Below are positions 40,306 to 50,881 of a stretch of DNA of 64,000 nucleotides, piece after piece. Below the pieces are notes generated by a model. It was not told the origin of the DNA, did no database searches, and saw only the letters and a list, made by a program, of their open reading frames with translations. A program made the position numbers and the translations under genes. Origin of the DNA: Heracleum sosnowskyi (Eukaryota > Streptophyta > Magnoliopsida > Apiales > Apiaceae); assembly GCA_030848705.1 (NCBI GenBank), contig CM061245.1, positions 76,929,564 to 76,993,563 of the forward strand. Reading direction: 5' to 3'. The number at the start of each line of letters is the position of its first letter. Within the stretch, counting starts at the first letter, position 1.

Positions 40306-40730
40306 GGGCGATAACCCCCTCTATCATAATTTGAAGAAAAATGACCCCAAATATCATAATCGAAAAAAATGATCCCAAATGTCACTTTAAAACGCAACTT
40401 CATGTTGGGTTTCAAAAAACGTAACTTCGTGTGGCGTTTTCACTGATTTGTTTTTTTGAAAACGTGAGTTAAATTTGTGTTTTCATAAAATAAATTTAAA
40501 AAAAAATTAAAAAAATCCAAACGCAACATGATCTTGCGTTTTGCCTTCAAAACGTTGATTCATCTCACGTTTTGCACGCCCAACTGCTGAGGCCCATTAA
40601 GCAACAACTGTCAAAAACTAATACACACAAAACGCTACCCTGCATTATGGAGTGATACTTGGGATCATTTTTTTCAGTTGTGATATTTGAGGCATTTTAA
40701 TGCAAAATTATGATAATGGGGGCCTTTTCT
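40306..40730. mobile_element. Mutator-type MITE, 425 bp, with 10-bp target duplication
   Basis: CCTTGTTTTT occurs directly on both sides (40296-40305, 40731-40740). The termini are inverted over ~70 bp, sharing CCCC..TATCATAATTT, CCCAAATATCA and AAAAAAATGATCCCAA. The interior has several AACGCAACTT-like modules. A truncated sister copy is at 11003-11379. Confidence 0.8.
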
Positions 40731-40940
40731 CCTTGTTTTTTAAATACATTTTATGCATTATATCTCTCAAAAACCTACAACCTCTCTTTTAGAAAAAAAA
40801 TAATAATCAAAATAAAGTAAATCAAAATGCAATTTTTAGATTTATTAAACTACTGTAGTCTTAGTATAAGTATATGAGCAAAAAATACATTATACTGCAA
40901 ATTGTTCGTGTAACCTCTACACGTAACATTTGCCATTAAC

Positions 40941-43900
40941 TCGTTATATATAATAAGCGTAAGGGAGATCTTATCCAAAACTTTGGTCGGTCACTGTACT
41001 ACCAAAAGTATATGATCCGTTGGATTATAAAACTATAAATATTCAAATAGACGTGGACCGTTAGATATAATATTAAAAATTGTATTTGATTAATAATAGG
41101 ATAATATTTAAATACTAAAAGATGTATTTTGATAATTTAAACCAATTATAAATGAGTTTTCTATATTGAATAGAAATCTTTATGTAAAAATTCGTAATTA
41201 TCCTTTCTCTTTAGTTTATAGATAGTTCAGTAAGATAAAAATTATTAAACCATCATTAAATTAAAGATAATTTTGTTAGCTTCGCATGGGCTATAAAATC
41301 GTTAAAATCTGTTGTCTAAAACTCAAGATAGAGCCTAAACAGTAAAGTGATTATCTAAATTTTAATAAATATTTTTTTTATTGTAGCACCAATTTAATTT
41401 TTTTTCCTAATTCTATTAAATTTATAAATTCTATTTTTATTTCAATAAAATATTAAAATCAATTTAAGAAAAAATTAAAATCGATCTGGTCCGTGTACGA
41501 TCACTATACGACCAAATTAATAATTACAGTTAGAACATAAATAGATCGATGAGAATTGTTAGATCTAATATTAAAAAGTGTATCTGATTAATAATAGAAT
41601 TATATTTAAATACTAAAAAGTGTATTTTGATAATTTAAAAGTTTTCTATGTAAAAATTCTTAAATATCTTTTCTCTTGAATTTATGTACAGTTCCAATTA
41701 GATAATAATTGTTAAACAAAATATATCAAGATAACAATTCATATTGATTAAAATATTAAAAACTATCAATATAATGATCATGTATATCATACTAACAATG
41801 ATACACGTGAACCTACAGAGACTTACGAGAACTCCTGTATATAAATAAATTTAAACACTTTTTTCTGAAGGAACATAACAATTTGATTAATCCAAATTAT
41901 AATTATATTATTTTACATATAACAAACATAAAAAGATAATATCAAAATATTATTAAAATATTGAGGGTTTCATATTCATAAACGAAAATTTTGAATATAA
42001 TACTTATATTAAAATGTGTATTTTATTAAAGGTAGGATTATATTTAAATAATAAGAAGTGTGTTTTGATAATTTAAACCAATTATTAATTGGTTTTCTAT
42101 ATTGAATTGAATTTTTTATGTAAAAATTCGTAACCATCTTTTCTTTTCGATTTATGGGTAGGTTAACAGGTCAAGTTAGATAATAATTATTAAACCATCA
42201 TTAAATTAAAGATAATTTCGTTAGTTTCGCATGGGTTGTAAAATCGTCAAAATTCAATTTCTAAAACTCAGGATAGAACCCAAATAGTAAAGTGAGTATC
42301 TAAATTTTAATAAATATTTTTTTATTTTTGTAGCACCAATTTATTTATTTTTCCACTAATTGTTTTAAATATAGAAATTTTATGTTTCTTTCAATAAAGT
42401 ATTAAAATTAATTAAGAACAAATTCAAATCGATAAAGAATATAATAATATGAGAATAAAATTTTATATAATTATAACATAATTTTTATTCTATTTAATAA
42501 TTTTTAAGTAATAATGTATTTTAAAATTTTATATACACTGTAAATAAAACCGAAACATTAAAAGTAAAAGCAGTTAGTAACATACTTATATCAGTATATA
42601 TTTGATATCCTTATTATATTAAATCCTTATATATAATAAGTATAATAGGATCTTATCCAAAATTTTGATCATACTACAACCAAACTAATAAAGACCATTA
42701 GATCTTAACTAGATAGATGAAAATCGTTAGATCAAATATTAAAAAAGTGTATTTTATTAATAATAAGATTATATTTAAATTCTAAAAAGTGTATTTTGAT
42801 AATTTAAACCAAATATACCAAATATAAATAAGTTTTCTATATTGAATTATATTGAATAGAATTCTCCATGTAAAAAATTCGTGACTTTCTTTTCTCTTTC
42901 ATGGACAATTCCGGTTAGATAAAAATTGTTAAGCCGTCTTTTAATTAAAGATAATTTAGTTATCTTCATGTGGGGTGTAAAATCGTCAAAATCTAATTAA
43001 CTCCTTATATATAATAAGCGTAAGGGAGATCTTATCCAAAACTTTGGTCGGTCACTGTACTACCAAAAGTATATGATCCGTTGGATTATAAAACTATAAA
43101 TATTCAAATAGATGTGGACCGTTAGATATAATATTAAAAATTGTATTTGATTAATAATAGGATAATATTTAAATACTAAAAGATGTATTTTGATAATTTA
43201 AACCAATTATAAATGAGTTTTCTATATTGAATAGAAATCTTTATGTAAAAATTCGTAATTATCCTTTCTCTTTAGTTTATAGATAGTTCAATAAGATAAA
43301 AATTATTAAACCATCATTAAATTAAAGATAATTTTGTTATCTTCGCATGGGCTATAAAATCGTTAAAATTTGTTGTCTAAAACTCAAGATTGAGCCTAAA
43401 CAGTAAAGTGATTATCTAAATTTTAATAAATATTTTTTAAATTGTAGCACCAATGTAATAAATTTTTAAAACACAAGATAAAGCCAAAATTAGTAAAGTG
43501 GGTATTTAAATTCTAATAATAATTATTACGTCATCATTATTTTGATGTCAATTTAATTACTTTTTGTAACTATTTTAAATTTAGAAATCTATGTTCAAAA
43601 ATTCAAATCAATCTAAGAAAAATTCAAATCAACAAAGAATATAATAATACGAGGATAGAATTTTATAAAATTGTGCATATTTTTTATCTTATTTTATTAA
43701 ATTTTATATCATAACTAATTAAATATTATTTATTATTAAATAATAAATTATATGCAAATGGTGATTTTGTTTTATAAGAACTCATAGAGACCTAATTTCA
43801 TTGTTAGCAGGACTATATTCATATTTTAAAAAAAAAACCGTATTTTGAAAGTTTAGACTCAGATACAGAAGAGGCCTAACTTTTTTAACCTATATACATT

Positions 43901-45216
43901 GTAAATTATTAAATTCGAAACTTTAAAAGTTTGTTAATCAATTAGTATAGTACTTTTTTGAAAAATCGTACTTTATAAAAAATATTATCAAATAACCCAT
44001 GCCTACAAGAAAAAAAAATGAAAAAATTCTTATTTTTCAAAAAAACCCTTTAAATTTTAATATGTTGTTGGTAGATTTAAACCTTAGATCATTATACGTG
44101 ATAATTTTACTGTTATATCTAACATTTCTCAACAATTTAATTTGAAAGATCCAACGAATATGAATTGAGTGATCAAGCGATTAGACTTATAAGAAAGCTT
44201 TCATTATTTAGTCTTGAATATAATAACATAGATTTTTACGGGATATACTATAAAAAAATGAATTTTATACAGAATTTTGATCGTCACAGTGTACTACTTT
44301 AAAAGAAGAACTATTACAAAAAAAATTATATTTTAATTGATAATTTATTTTCTCAAAAGTTCAAAGTTCCCGCATCATTAACATATTACAAAAAAGAGTA
44401 TATTATATTTTAGCAATAAATATTTTAAAAAAATAAAAATTAAAAAAAACATATTAAAAAAATTAATGATGTTATCCTGGTAGTTTGGTCATAAATACCG
44501 CTAAAACATTCTCAACCGTTAGATCCAATACTTTTAAAAATAGACGATCAAGATTATATCATATAAAAAGAAGTTATTATCTAAAAATGATATAAGTTAA
44601 AAGATATTATACTAGGATTGAATTTTCCAAAAAGTTAAAACATAAAAATAGTTGTAATTAAATAAGGAAACCCATCTAATATCAAAATAATAAAAATCGT
44701 TTAATCTTAAATGGATAGGTGAAAACCGTTAAATTTAACATTAAAAACTGTATTCGGTTAATAAAGGTTATTCTAATAATCTAAACTACATATAAGTAGA
44801 TTTCCTAAATCGAATATAATTCTCAATATTAAATTTCGTCACTTTATTCTCTTTTTAGTTTTAGAATAGTTTTTTATTGAAAAAGAACTATTAAACCACA
44901 ACTAAATTAAAGATTATTTTGTGAATTTCATGTGGACCGTAAAATTCGCCAAATCTAACTTTTATAACTCAATATAAACAAATATTAAATTTAGCGTGTA
45001 AAATATAATAAATATCAAATTTTTAACTATAATTTTTTTGGCTAAATCTTTTTAACAATAATTTAATCATGTAAACTAATAACTTTTAAATATTAAAATA
45101 TTCATAAATAAATATAATTATAAATATTAAAAAAACAATCGTGTGTTCCATGGGTAATTAAAATATAATTATAAATAAAATTTTAGTAATCGTGCATCGC
45201 ACGGGCTATAAGCTAG
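40941..45216 (+). mobile_element. Helitron cluster, tandem unit 1
   Basis: The left part begins at TCGTTATATATAATAAGCG. From 42624 a complete non-autonomous Helitron runs TCCTTATATATAATAAGTAT ... hairpin CGTGC atc GCACG, ggctataag, CTAG (45213-45216), T. A ~460-bp fragment of the left part (42996-43455) is inserted in it, relative to the parallel copy at 58551-60677. No ORF is long enough for a transposase. Confidence 0.65.
42996..43455 (+). repeat. Nested ~460-bp duplicate fragment
   Basis: It is nearly identical to 40937-41396 (taactcSttatatataataa through tgtagcaccaat). In unit 2 the flanking sequences (aatctaat and aatttttaaa) are adjacent, so this is an insertion specific to unit 1. It lacks a Helitron 3' end. 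Confidence 0.75.
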
Positions 45217-45328
45217 TATTAACAATAATTATAATAAGCATTCAATGGTTGTTCCAAATTTTAATTCTATGGAGGATGGAGGAGCACAGCTATAACACTG
45301 GTCTAAAACATTAATTTTTTAAATTAAC
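45217..45328. repeat. ~110-bp repeat between the two Helitron units
   Basis: The module order aataagcattcaatggttgt, aattttaattctatggagga, gctataacactggtctaaaa and cattaatttttt matches copies at about 35.9-36.1, 36.74-36.97, 39.71, 60.68-60.79 and 60.79-60.88 kb. It appears to be the older sequence into which Helitrons inserted. Confidence 0.65.
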
Positions 45329-46883
45329 TCCTTATATATAATAAGCGTAAGGGAGATCTTATCCAAAACTTTGGTCGGTCACTGTACTACCAAAAGTATA
45401 TGATCCGTTGGATTATAAAACTATAAATATTCAAATAGATGAGGACCGTTAGATATAATATTAAAAATTGTATTTGATTAATAATAGGATAGTATTTAAA
45501 TACTAAAAGGTGTATTTTGATAATTTAAACCAATTATAAATAGGTTTTCTATTTTGAATCGAAATCTTTATGTAAAAAATCGTAATTATCTTTTCTCTTT
45601 AGTTTATGGATAGTTCCAGTTAAATAATAATTATTAAACCATCATTAAATTAAAGATAATTTTGTTAGCTTCGCGTGGGCTGTAAAATTGTTAAAATCTG
45701 TTGTCTAAAACTAGAGATAGAGCCCAAACAGTAAAGTGATTATCTAAATTTTAATAAATTTTTTTTAATTTAAACCAATTATAAATAGGTTTTTATATTG
45801 AATAGAAATCTTTATGTAAAAAATCGTAATTATCTTTTCTCTTTAGTTTATGGATAGTTCCAGTTAGATAATAATTATTAAACCATCATTAAATTAAAGA
45901 TAATTTTGTTAGCTTCGCGTGGGCCGTAAAATTGTTAAAATCTGTTGTCTAAAACTCAAGATAGAGCCCAAACAGTAAAGTGATTATCTAAATTTTAATA
46001 ATTTTTTTTATTATTGTAGCACCAATTTAATTTTTTTCCTAATTCTTTTAAATTTATAAATTCTATGTTTATTTCAATAAAATATTAAAATCAATTTAAG
46101 AAAAAATTAAAATCGATCTGGTCCGTGTACGACCACTATACGACCAAATTAATTATTACAGTTAGATCTTAAATAGATCGATGAGAATTGTTAGATCTAA
46201 TATTAAAAAGTGTATCTGATTAATAATAGAATTATATTTAAATACTAAAAAGTGTATTTTGATAATTTATAATTTTTCTATGTAAAAATTCTTAAATATA
46301 TTTTCTCTTTAATTTATGTATAGTTCGAGTTAGATAATAATTATTAAACCAAATATCAGATAACAATTCATATCGATTACAATATTAAAAATTATCAATA
46401 TAATGCTCATGTATATCATATAACAATGATACATGTGGACCCTGCGTTATAAGAGACTTAGGAGAACTCCTGTACATTAATAAATTTAAACATTTTTTTT
46501 TATGAAGGAACATAACAATTTGATTAATCCAAATTATAATTATACTATTTTACATATAACAAACATAAAATGATAATATCAAAATATTATTAAAATATTG
46601 AGGGTTTCATATTCATAAACAATAATTTTGAATATAATACTTAACCATCTTTTCTTTTCGGTTTATGGGTAGGTCAACTGGTCAAGTTAGATAATAATTA
46701 TTAAATCATCATTAAATTAAAGATAATTTCGTTAGTTTCACATGGGTTGTAAAATCGTCAAAATTCAATTTCTAAAACTCAGGATAGAACCTAAATAGTA
46801 AAGTGAGTATCTAAATTTTAATAAATATTTTTTTTATAATTGTAGCACCAATTTATTTATTTTTTCACTAATTCTTTTAAATA
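45329..46883 (+). mobile_element. Helitron cluster, tandem unit 2, left part
   Basis: It repeats unit 1 from TCCTTATATATAATAAGCG. It contains its own ~245-bp tandem duplication (about 45525-45768 and 45769-46010). The copy breaks at 46883 where the Mutator-like element begins and resumes at 58301. Confidence 0.65.
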
Positions 46884-46897
46884 TATAAATTTTTAAG

Positions 46898-46939
46898 CAC
46901 CCGCATGGCTTCCGTCAAAAAATGTCAAACGGACGTTAA
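46898..46939 (+). repeat. Left inner inverted repeat of the MULE
   Basis: 42 bp, identical on complement to 58156-58197 at every position I compared; begins CACCCGCATGGCTTCCGTC. Confidence 0.95.
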
Positions 46940-47508
46940 GTTTTTAAATATTTTAATAAAGTAGAAGGGCTAAACTGGTAAATTCACGTTTTGTACAACC
47001 TTAACCCCTCAATTATTGTGCACCAAGACTCCCTCCAAATTAAACCCTCATTCCTCCCTTTCTTTATCTGAAAAAACCCTAAACCAAACTAATTGCGGCA
47101 ACAAGTGAGAATAAGGGTAGTGCATAATGGCGTGGATTATAAGGCCCAAGGAAGATCAAGATGTTTACAAACCGTACGAATGTCCAGAATATTGCGGTAA
47201 CTACTGATCTTTTTATTTGCATGCATATTGTGTTCATCGGGGTCTGAAAATTTGGGGATTTTGTGATCCAAACATGAAAATGTGTATGTATTATGTGATA
47301 ATGTATGTTTTGTAGTTTATTTTCGTTATTCGAGTTCAAATCGAGTCGCCCCTGTATCATATTGTGTATGTATTTTGTTCACGATTTGTTGTGTTGAACT
47401 AAGCCTGAAATTGTACTATTCTTCTTCTTCTTTAAGTGTGATTTTAAGTGTGAGTTAAACTGTGATTTAAAGTGTTTTACTGAATTTAAAATGGATATTT
47501 AATTTGAA

Positions 47509-48899
47509 ATGGCAGATGATGAGCTTTTCACCATCAAATTGTATTATAATGGTGAATTGGAAGATAACCCTAAGAAATATAGTGGAGGCTTACTGGTTTA
47601 TGTCGATTTTTGTGACTCTGATGCTATTAGCCTTTTAGAGATAAACAATATGTTAATTGAAATTGGAGCTATGGGTGGTTGTTATAAATTATGGTATAAG
47701 CTTCCGGGAACTACTATGGATAGAGGGTTATTTGACTTGGAAAGTGACGAGGAGCTGATGTTGATGTGTGCACTGATAAATAACAAGGAAAGGCCTAAGA
47801 CTAATAGGTATGTAGATGTATTTGTGACCAGTGCTGAATAACAAGGAAAGGCCTAAGGATTCAAGTCAGAAGAGATAAATTGGCAGTTAGGGACACTGTA
47901 ATATGCCCCAGTGCACTTAAAAAACTAAACAAGTAAGTATTTTCCATTAATTCATGACCTAGTGTTTTTCACATATTCATTTCACTAATATGTTGCTTGT
48001 GTGTGGAAATATTAGGGCAATACAATATGCTGGTAATTGTGTTGTTGCTTGGTCTGGAGGCACAACATACTTAGTCACTTGTACAGATGGTGGCCATGAA
48101 CTAGTGGTTGATTTGTTCAAGAAAAGCTGTACTTGTAGGAAATGGGACCTTACTGGAATTCCTTGCTATCATGCTTGTGCATGCATAGCTGTTAGGAATG
48201 AACCATGGGAGAATTATATACATAATTGCTATTCCAAGAAACTATACATGAAGGTAGTTTTATGCTAGTGATTTTATGCTAGTAATTGTTATCTTATGTA
48301 TATTATGTTTATTTCCAAAACAGCTGTACAGTTGCACCTTAGAGCCCATTGTAGGCCCAGAATTTTGGCAAACAGCAACTGAGCCAAGGCCTTTGCCTCC
48401 CAATGTCAAGACACCTACAGGAAGGCCTAAGAAGAAAAGGAACACAAGGAATGATATTGCTCATGATACTACCAAATTAAGCAAAGTAGGCACAGTAGTG
48501 AATTGCACCTACTGTAAAGCAAGGGGGCACAATGCTAGAACTTGTGAAGTGAAGGTAAATAGCCATCTTCTACATTTGTTTACAAAATATCACAAGTTTA
48601 GTTACACTGCATTTTTTATTATTTTCAGAAAGATGATGCCATCAAAAAGGCTGTAGAGGAGGGGACTGTGCCAATCATTGCTAAGTCAACTTGTGTGTGT
48701 AAAATATGCAACCAACCTGGTCACAATTCAAGGACTTGTAAAGTTAAGGTAATATTGTAAGCATTACCTTTGTTTAGCATGTTTTAAGATGTTTAAAGAT
48801 TTGTAATCAGTATTTTATGTGTAAGTGTAGAAACAGCAGCAGCAGGGGGGTAATTCTTCTACAAACAATGTGCCAAGAGAGCAAGACCAACAATCCTGA
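47509..48899 (+). pseudogene. MULE transposase relic lacking the catalytic core
   Basis: MULE transposases cut and paste the element through a DDE-type core. Here the exons are 47509-47932, 48016-48253, 48324-48554, 48629-48748 and 48831-48899. The first has a PB1-like N-terminal domain (LFTIKLYYNGELEDNPKKY) of about 105 residues. It stops at 47839-47841, and in another frame gives the tail seen before the SWIM region (TVICPSALKKLN). The second carries the SWIM zinc finger (CTCRKWDLTGIPCYHACAC). The third and fourth carry two zinc knuckles (CTYCKARGHNARTC, CKICNQPGHNSRTC) and a basic GRPKKKRN. The whole DDE core expected between PB1 and SWIM is absent, and the junction is frameshifted. The gene cannot give a transposase. 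A 5' exon with ATG 47126 (MAWIIRPKEDQ) is possible. Confidence 0.8.
47779..47857 (+). repeat. 21-bp direct repeat at the transposase deletion junction
   Basis: aataacaaggaaaggcctaa starts at 47779 and again at 47837, 58 bases apart. The second copy lies exactly where the PB1-domain frame ends and the distal frame begins, which suggests the deletion or its repair duplicated a short filler. Confidence 0.8.
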
Positions 48900-49329
48900 C
48901 CTCAAATGATGCAGCAGCAACAGAATAATAGACAAGGTCAAGGAACTCAAGGCAGCTCAACCTCTGGCTTTGCTGATCAGACCAGGAAAAACAACTCAAA
49001 AAGGAAGAGATGAAGATTGATAGTTTCTACATATTTATGACTGTCATACTTTTGGTTGGGGATGTTAGTTTGTAGTTGTTGTGCATGACATTTTGCAAGT
49101 CAAATGGTTGTTGGGTTGTGTAATAGCTAGTATTAACGGCTTGAAGCCTTCAAATATTGTGTCAGTGAAACAGCTATTTTGTGGCCAACATTGTATAATG
49201 ACAGCTTTGGAAGTAAACACTTTGACATTGTGCCAGTGAAACATTGTATGCTTTACTTATTTTTGAAAGGCTTAATTAGTGAAATCCATTAAATCTTCTC
49301 ACATTACAATGAAGCCATTACATGATTCA
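48900..49329. other. 3' part of the MULE transposase unit, no gene
   Basis: A Gln/Asn-rich reading (cagcagcaacagaataatag) continues after the stop for ~120 bases and is probably decayed coding tail. The remainder is AT-rich 3' flank up to the Copia insertion. Confidence 0.5.
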
Positions 49330-50049
49330 GTAAATGAAAGGCATATGCTATAGCCTATTTGTAATTCGAGGATTCTACTCAACTTAAACAAGAATGTAAT
49401 AAGTAAATATTAGTTCAGATGTCACAGGAATCTCAGAAGATTATATCTGTCAAAGAATGAAGATTAAAGTCATCTACAGACTTGAAGTGATTCTACATTG
49501 AAAGAAGCTCAATTTATTGATCAAGCCTCAGTGAAGTATTCAAGCTCAGTGGATTTATTAAAGTGACGAAGATTTCAAGTTGTGACAGCAAAAGGTACTG
49601 ATTACGGAGTTCTTGAATGGAAAGGAAGTGAATCACTACTTAAAGTTAAATAGATAAAGAACAAACATTGTCGTTAGTCACTCATGAACCAGACAGTGCA
49701 TCGAGTGTCAACGTACTATTGTGTTTGTTATTTATCTAAGTTTTAAGTGATTCTGGAATTAAGTGAGAAGTCAATTAATTCTATTTATTCTCTTATAAAT
49801 AATTAATACTATTGAGTAAATTATTTATTAAATTAATTCTGTAAAGAATTAATTTAATACATAATTTATTTAGTTAATTATTTAAATTAGAATAAAAAGA
49901 AATTAATTGAGAAGTCAACTAATTCTATTTATTCTATTATAAATAATTAATACTATCAAGTATATTATTTATTAAATTAATTCTGTAAAGAATTAATTTA
50001 ATACATAATTTATTTAGTTAATTATTTAAATTAGAATAAAAATGAACTA

Positions 50050-50380
50050 GGAAGACTTAGGTTTGAACTAGGAAGACTTAGAAAAATGAACTAGGAAGAC
50101 TCACAAGTGAGTCTTCCCGAAAGTCTTCTTAGGCCAAGCTCAGTCTTACCGATTGTCTTCCATGAACAATGTCTTGTTTTCCCGATAGTCTTCCAAGGCA
50201 ATTAATATTCTGTTGAAGTGGCCTGCACGTGGGTGGATTTAAAGAAATGCATTTTGGTTTAATATAAAAACAAGGCAGAAGACATTTGGCCACCTAATTC
50301 ATTCATTGACAACAAAAAGAAGAAAAGACACAGCAACCAAAAATATTACATTCTCTCAACTGTCTTCTTTACTTCTTCAA
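50050..50380. repeat. GGAAGACT/AGTCTTCC motif cluster in LTR 2
   Basis: Nine GTCTTC or GAAGAC hexamers occur on both strands, several as AGGAAGACTTA or CCGATWGTCTTCCA. The same cluster is in the 3' LTR at about 56988-57318. Confidence 0.8.
50226..50270 (+). promoter_or_regulatory. LTR promoter elements: G-box and TATA box
   Basis: CACGTG at 50226-50231 (a G-box core) lies 30 bases before AATATAAAAA at 50261-50270, a good plant TATA box. Transcription would start roughly 30 bases further on. The same pair is at 57164-57208 in the 3' LTR, where it would read towards the 3' side of the GRF gene. Confidence 0.55.
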
Positions 50381-50781
50381 ACGGAAAGCATTCAATTTCT
50401 ACCAGAGATTTATTTCTTGATTGTTCTTAAACATTTAATTCATAAGAAGTGATTCTCTTGTACTGCTTTGACTTTCTAGCGGATCATAATCCCTAGATTT
50501 TATATCGAACTACTTTTTAGTATTCGATCCTTTTTATTACAAAAATAGATAAATTCATGTCGAATTTATTCTAGAGTTGTTTTATCAAGAACCTTTGTAA
50601 TCAGTGATCAAATTGTAACACTCGTCAAGTTTAATATATTTTATATTTAACTTGAATATTGTTTCAGTTTTATTCCGCACTAATTTGTTCTAAATTGTTT
50701 AATCTTAAACGAACAAATTTCGATAAAACGGTATAGTTTGTATTCAACCCCCCTTCTACAAACTTATCAGGACCTAACAAT

Positions 50782-50793
50782 TGGCATCAGAGC
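50782..50793 (+). promoter_or_regulatory. Primer-binding site of Copia element 2
   Basis: TGGCATCAGAGC, two bases after the LTR, matches the initiator-Met tRNA site with one difference from element 1 (TGGTATCAGAGC). Confidence 0.85.
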
Positions 50794-50881
50794 CTTTTGA
50801 TTGATATACAAATCAAAGATCCAATTGTTTTGAGATTTTTCTTAAACTCTGATTTTTTATTATTCCTAAAAATCTCAAAAG

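Larger units (their letters stand above)
49335..50779 (+). repeat. 5' LTR of Copia element 2
   Basis: It begins TGAAAGGCATATGCTATAGC and ends ATCAGGACCTAACA. It contains a 144-bp AT-rich tandem duplication (49765-49908, 49909 to about 50041). Next comes a cluster of nine GAAGAC/GTCTTC motifs (about 50050-50380), then a G-box and a TATA box. Confidence 0.95.

Noticed and set aside
46884..46897. 9-bp MULE target duplication (taaattttt versus gaaatttat near 58301)
   Set aside because: Only a partial match, and the left terminal repeat looks truncated, so it is not reliable.
47079..47360. 93-codon minus-strand open frame at the left end of the MULE
   Set aside because: Opposite to the transposase unit and overlapping its likely 5' exon; no domain seen.
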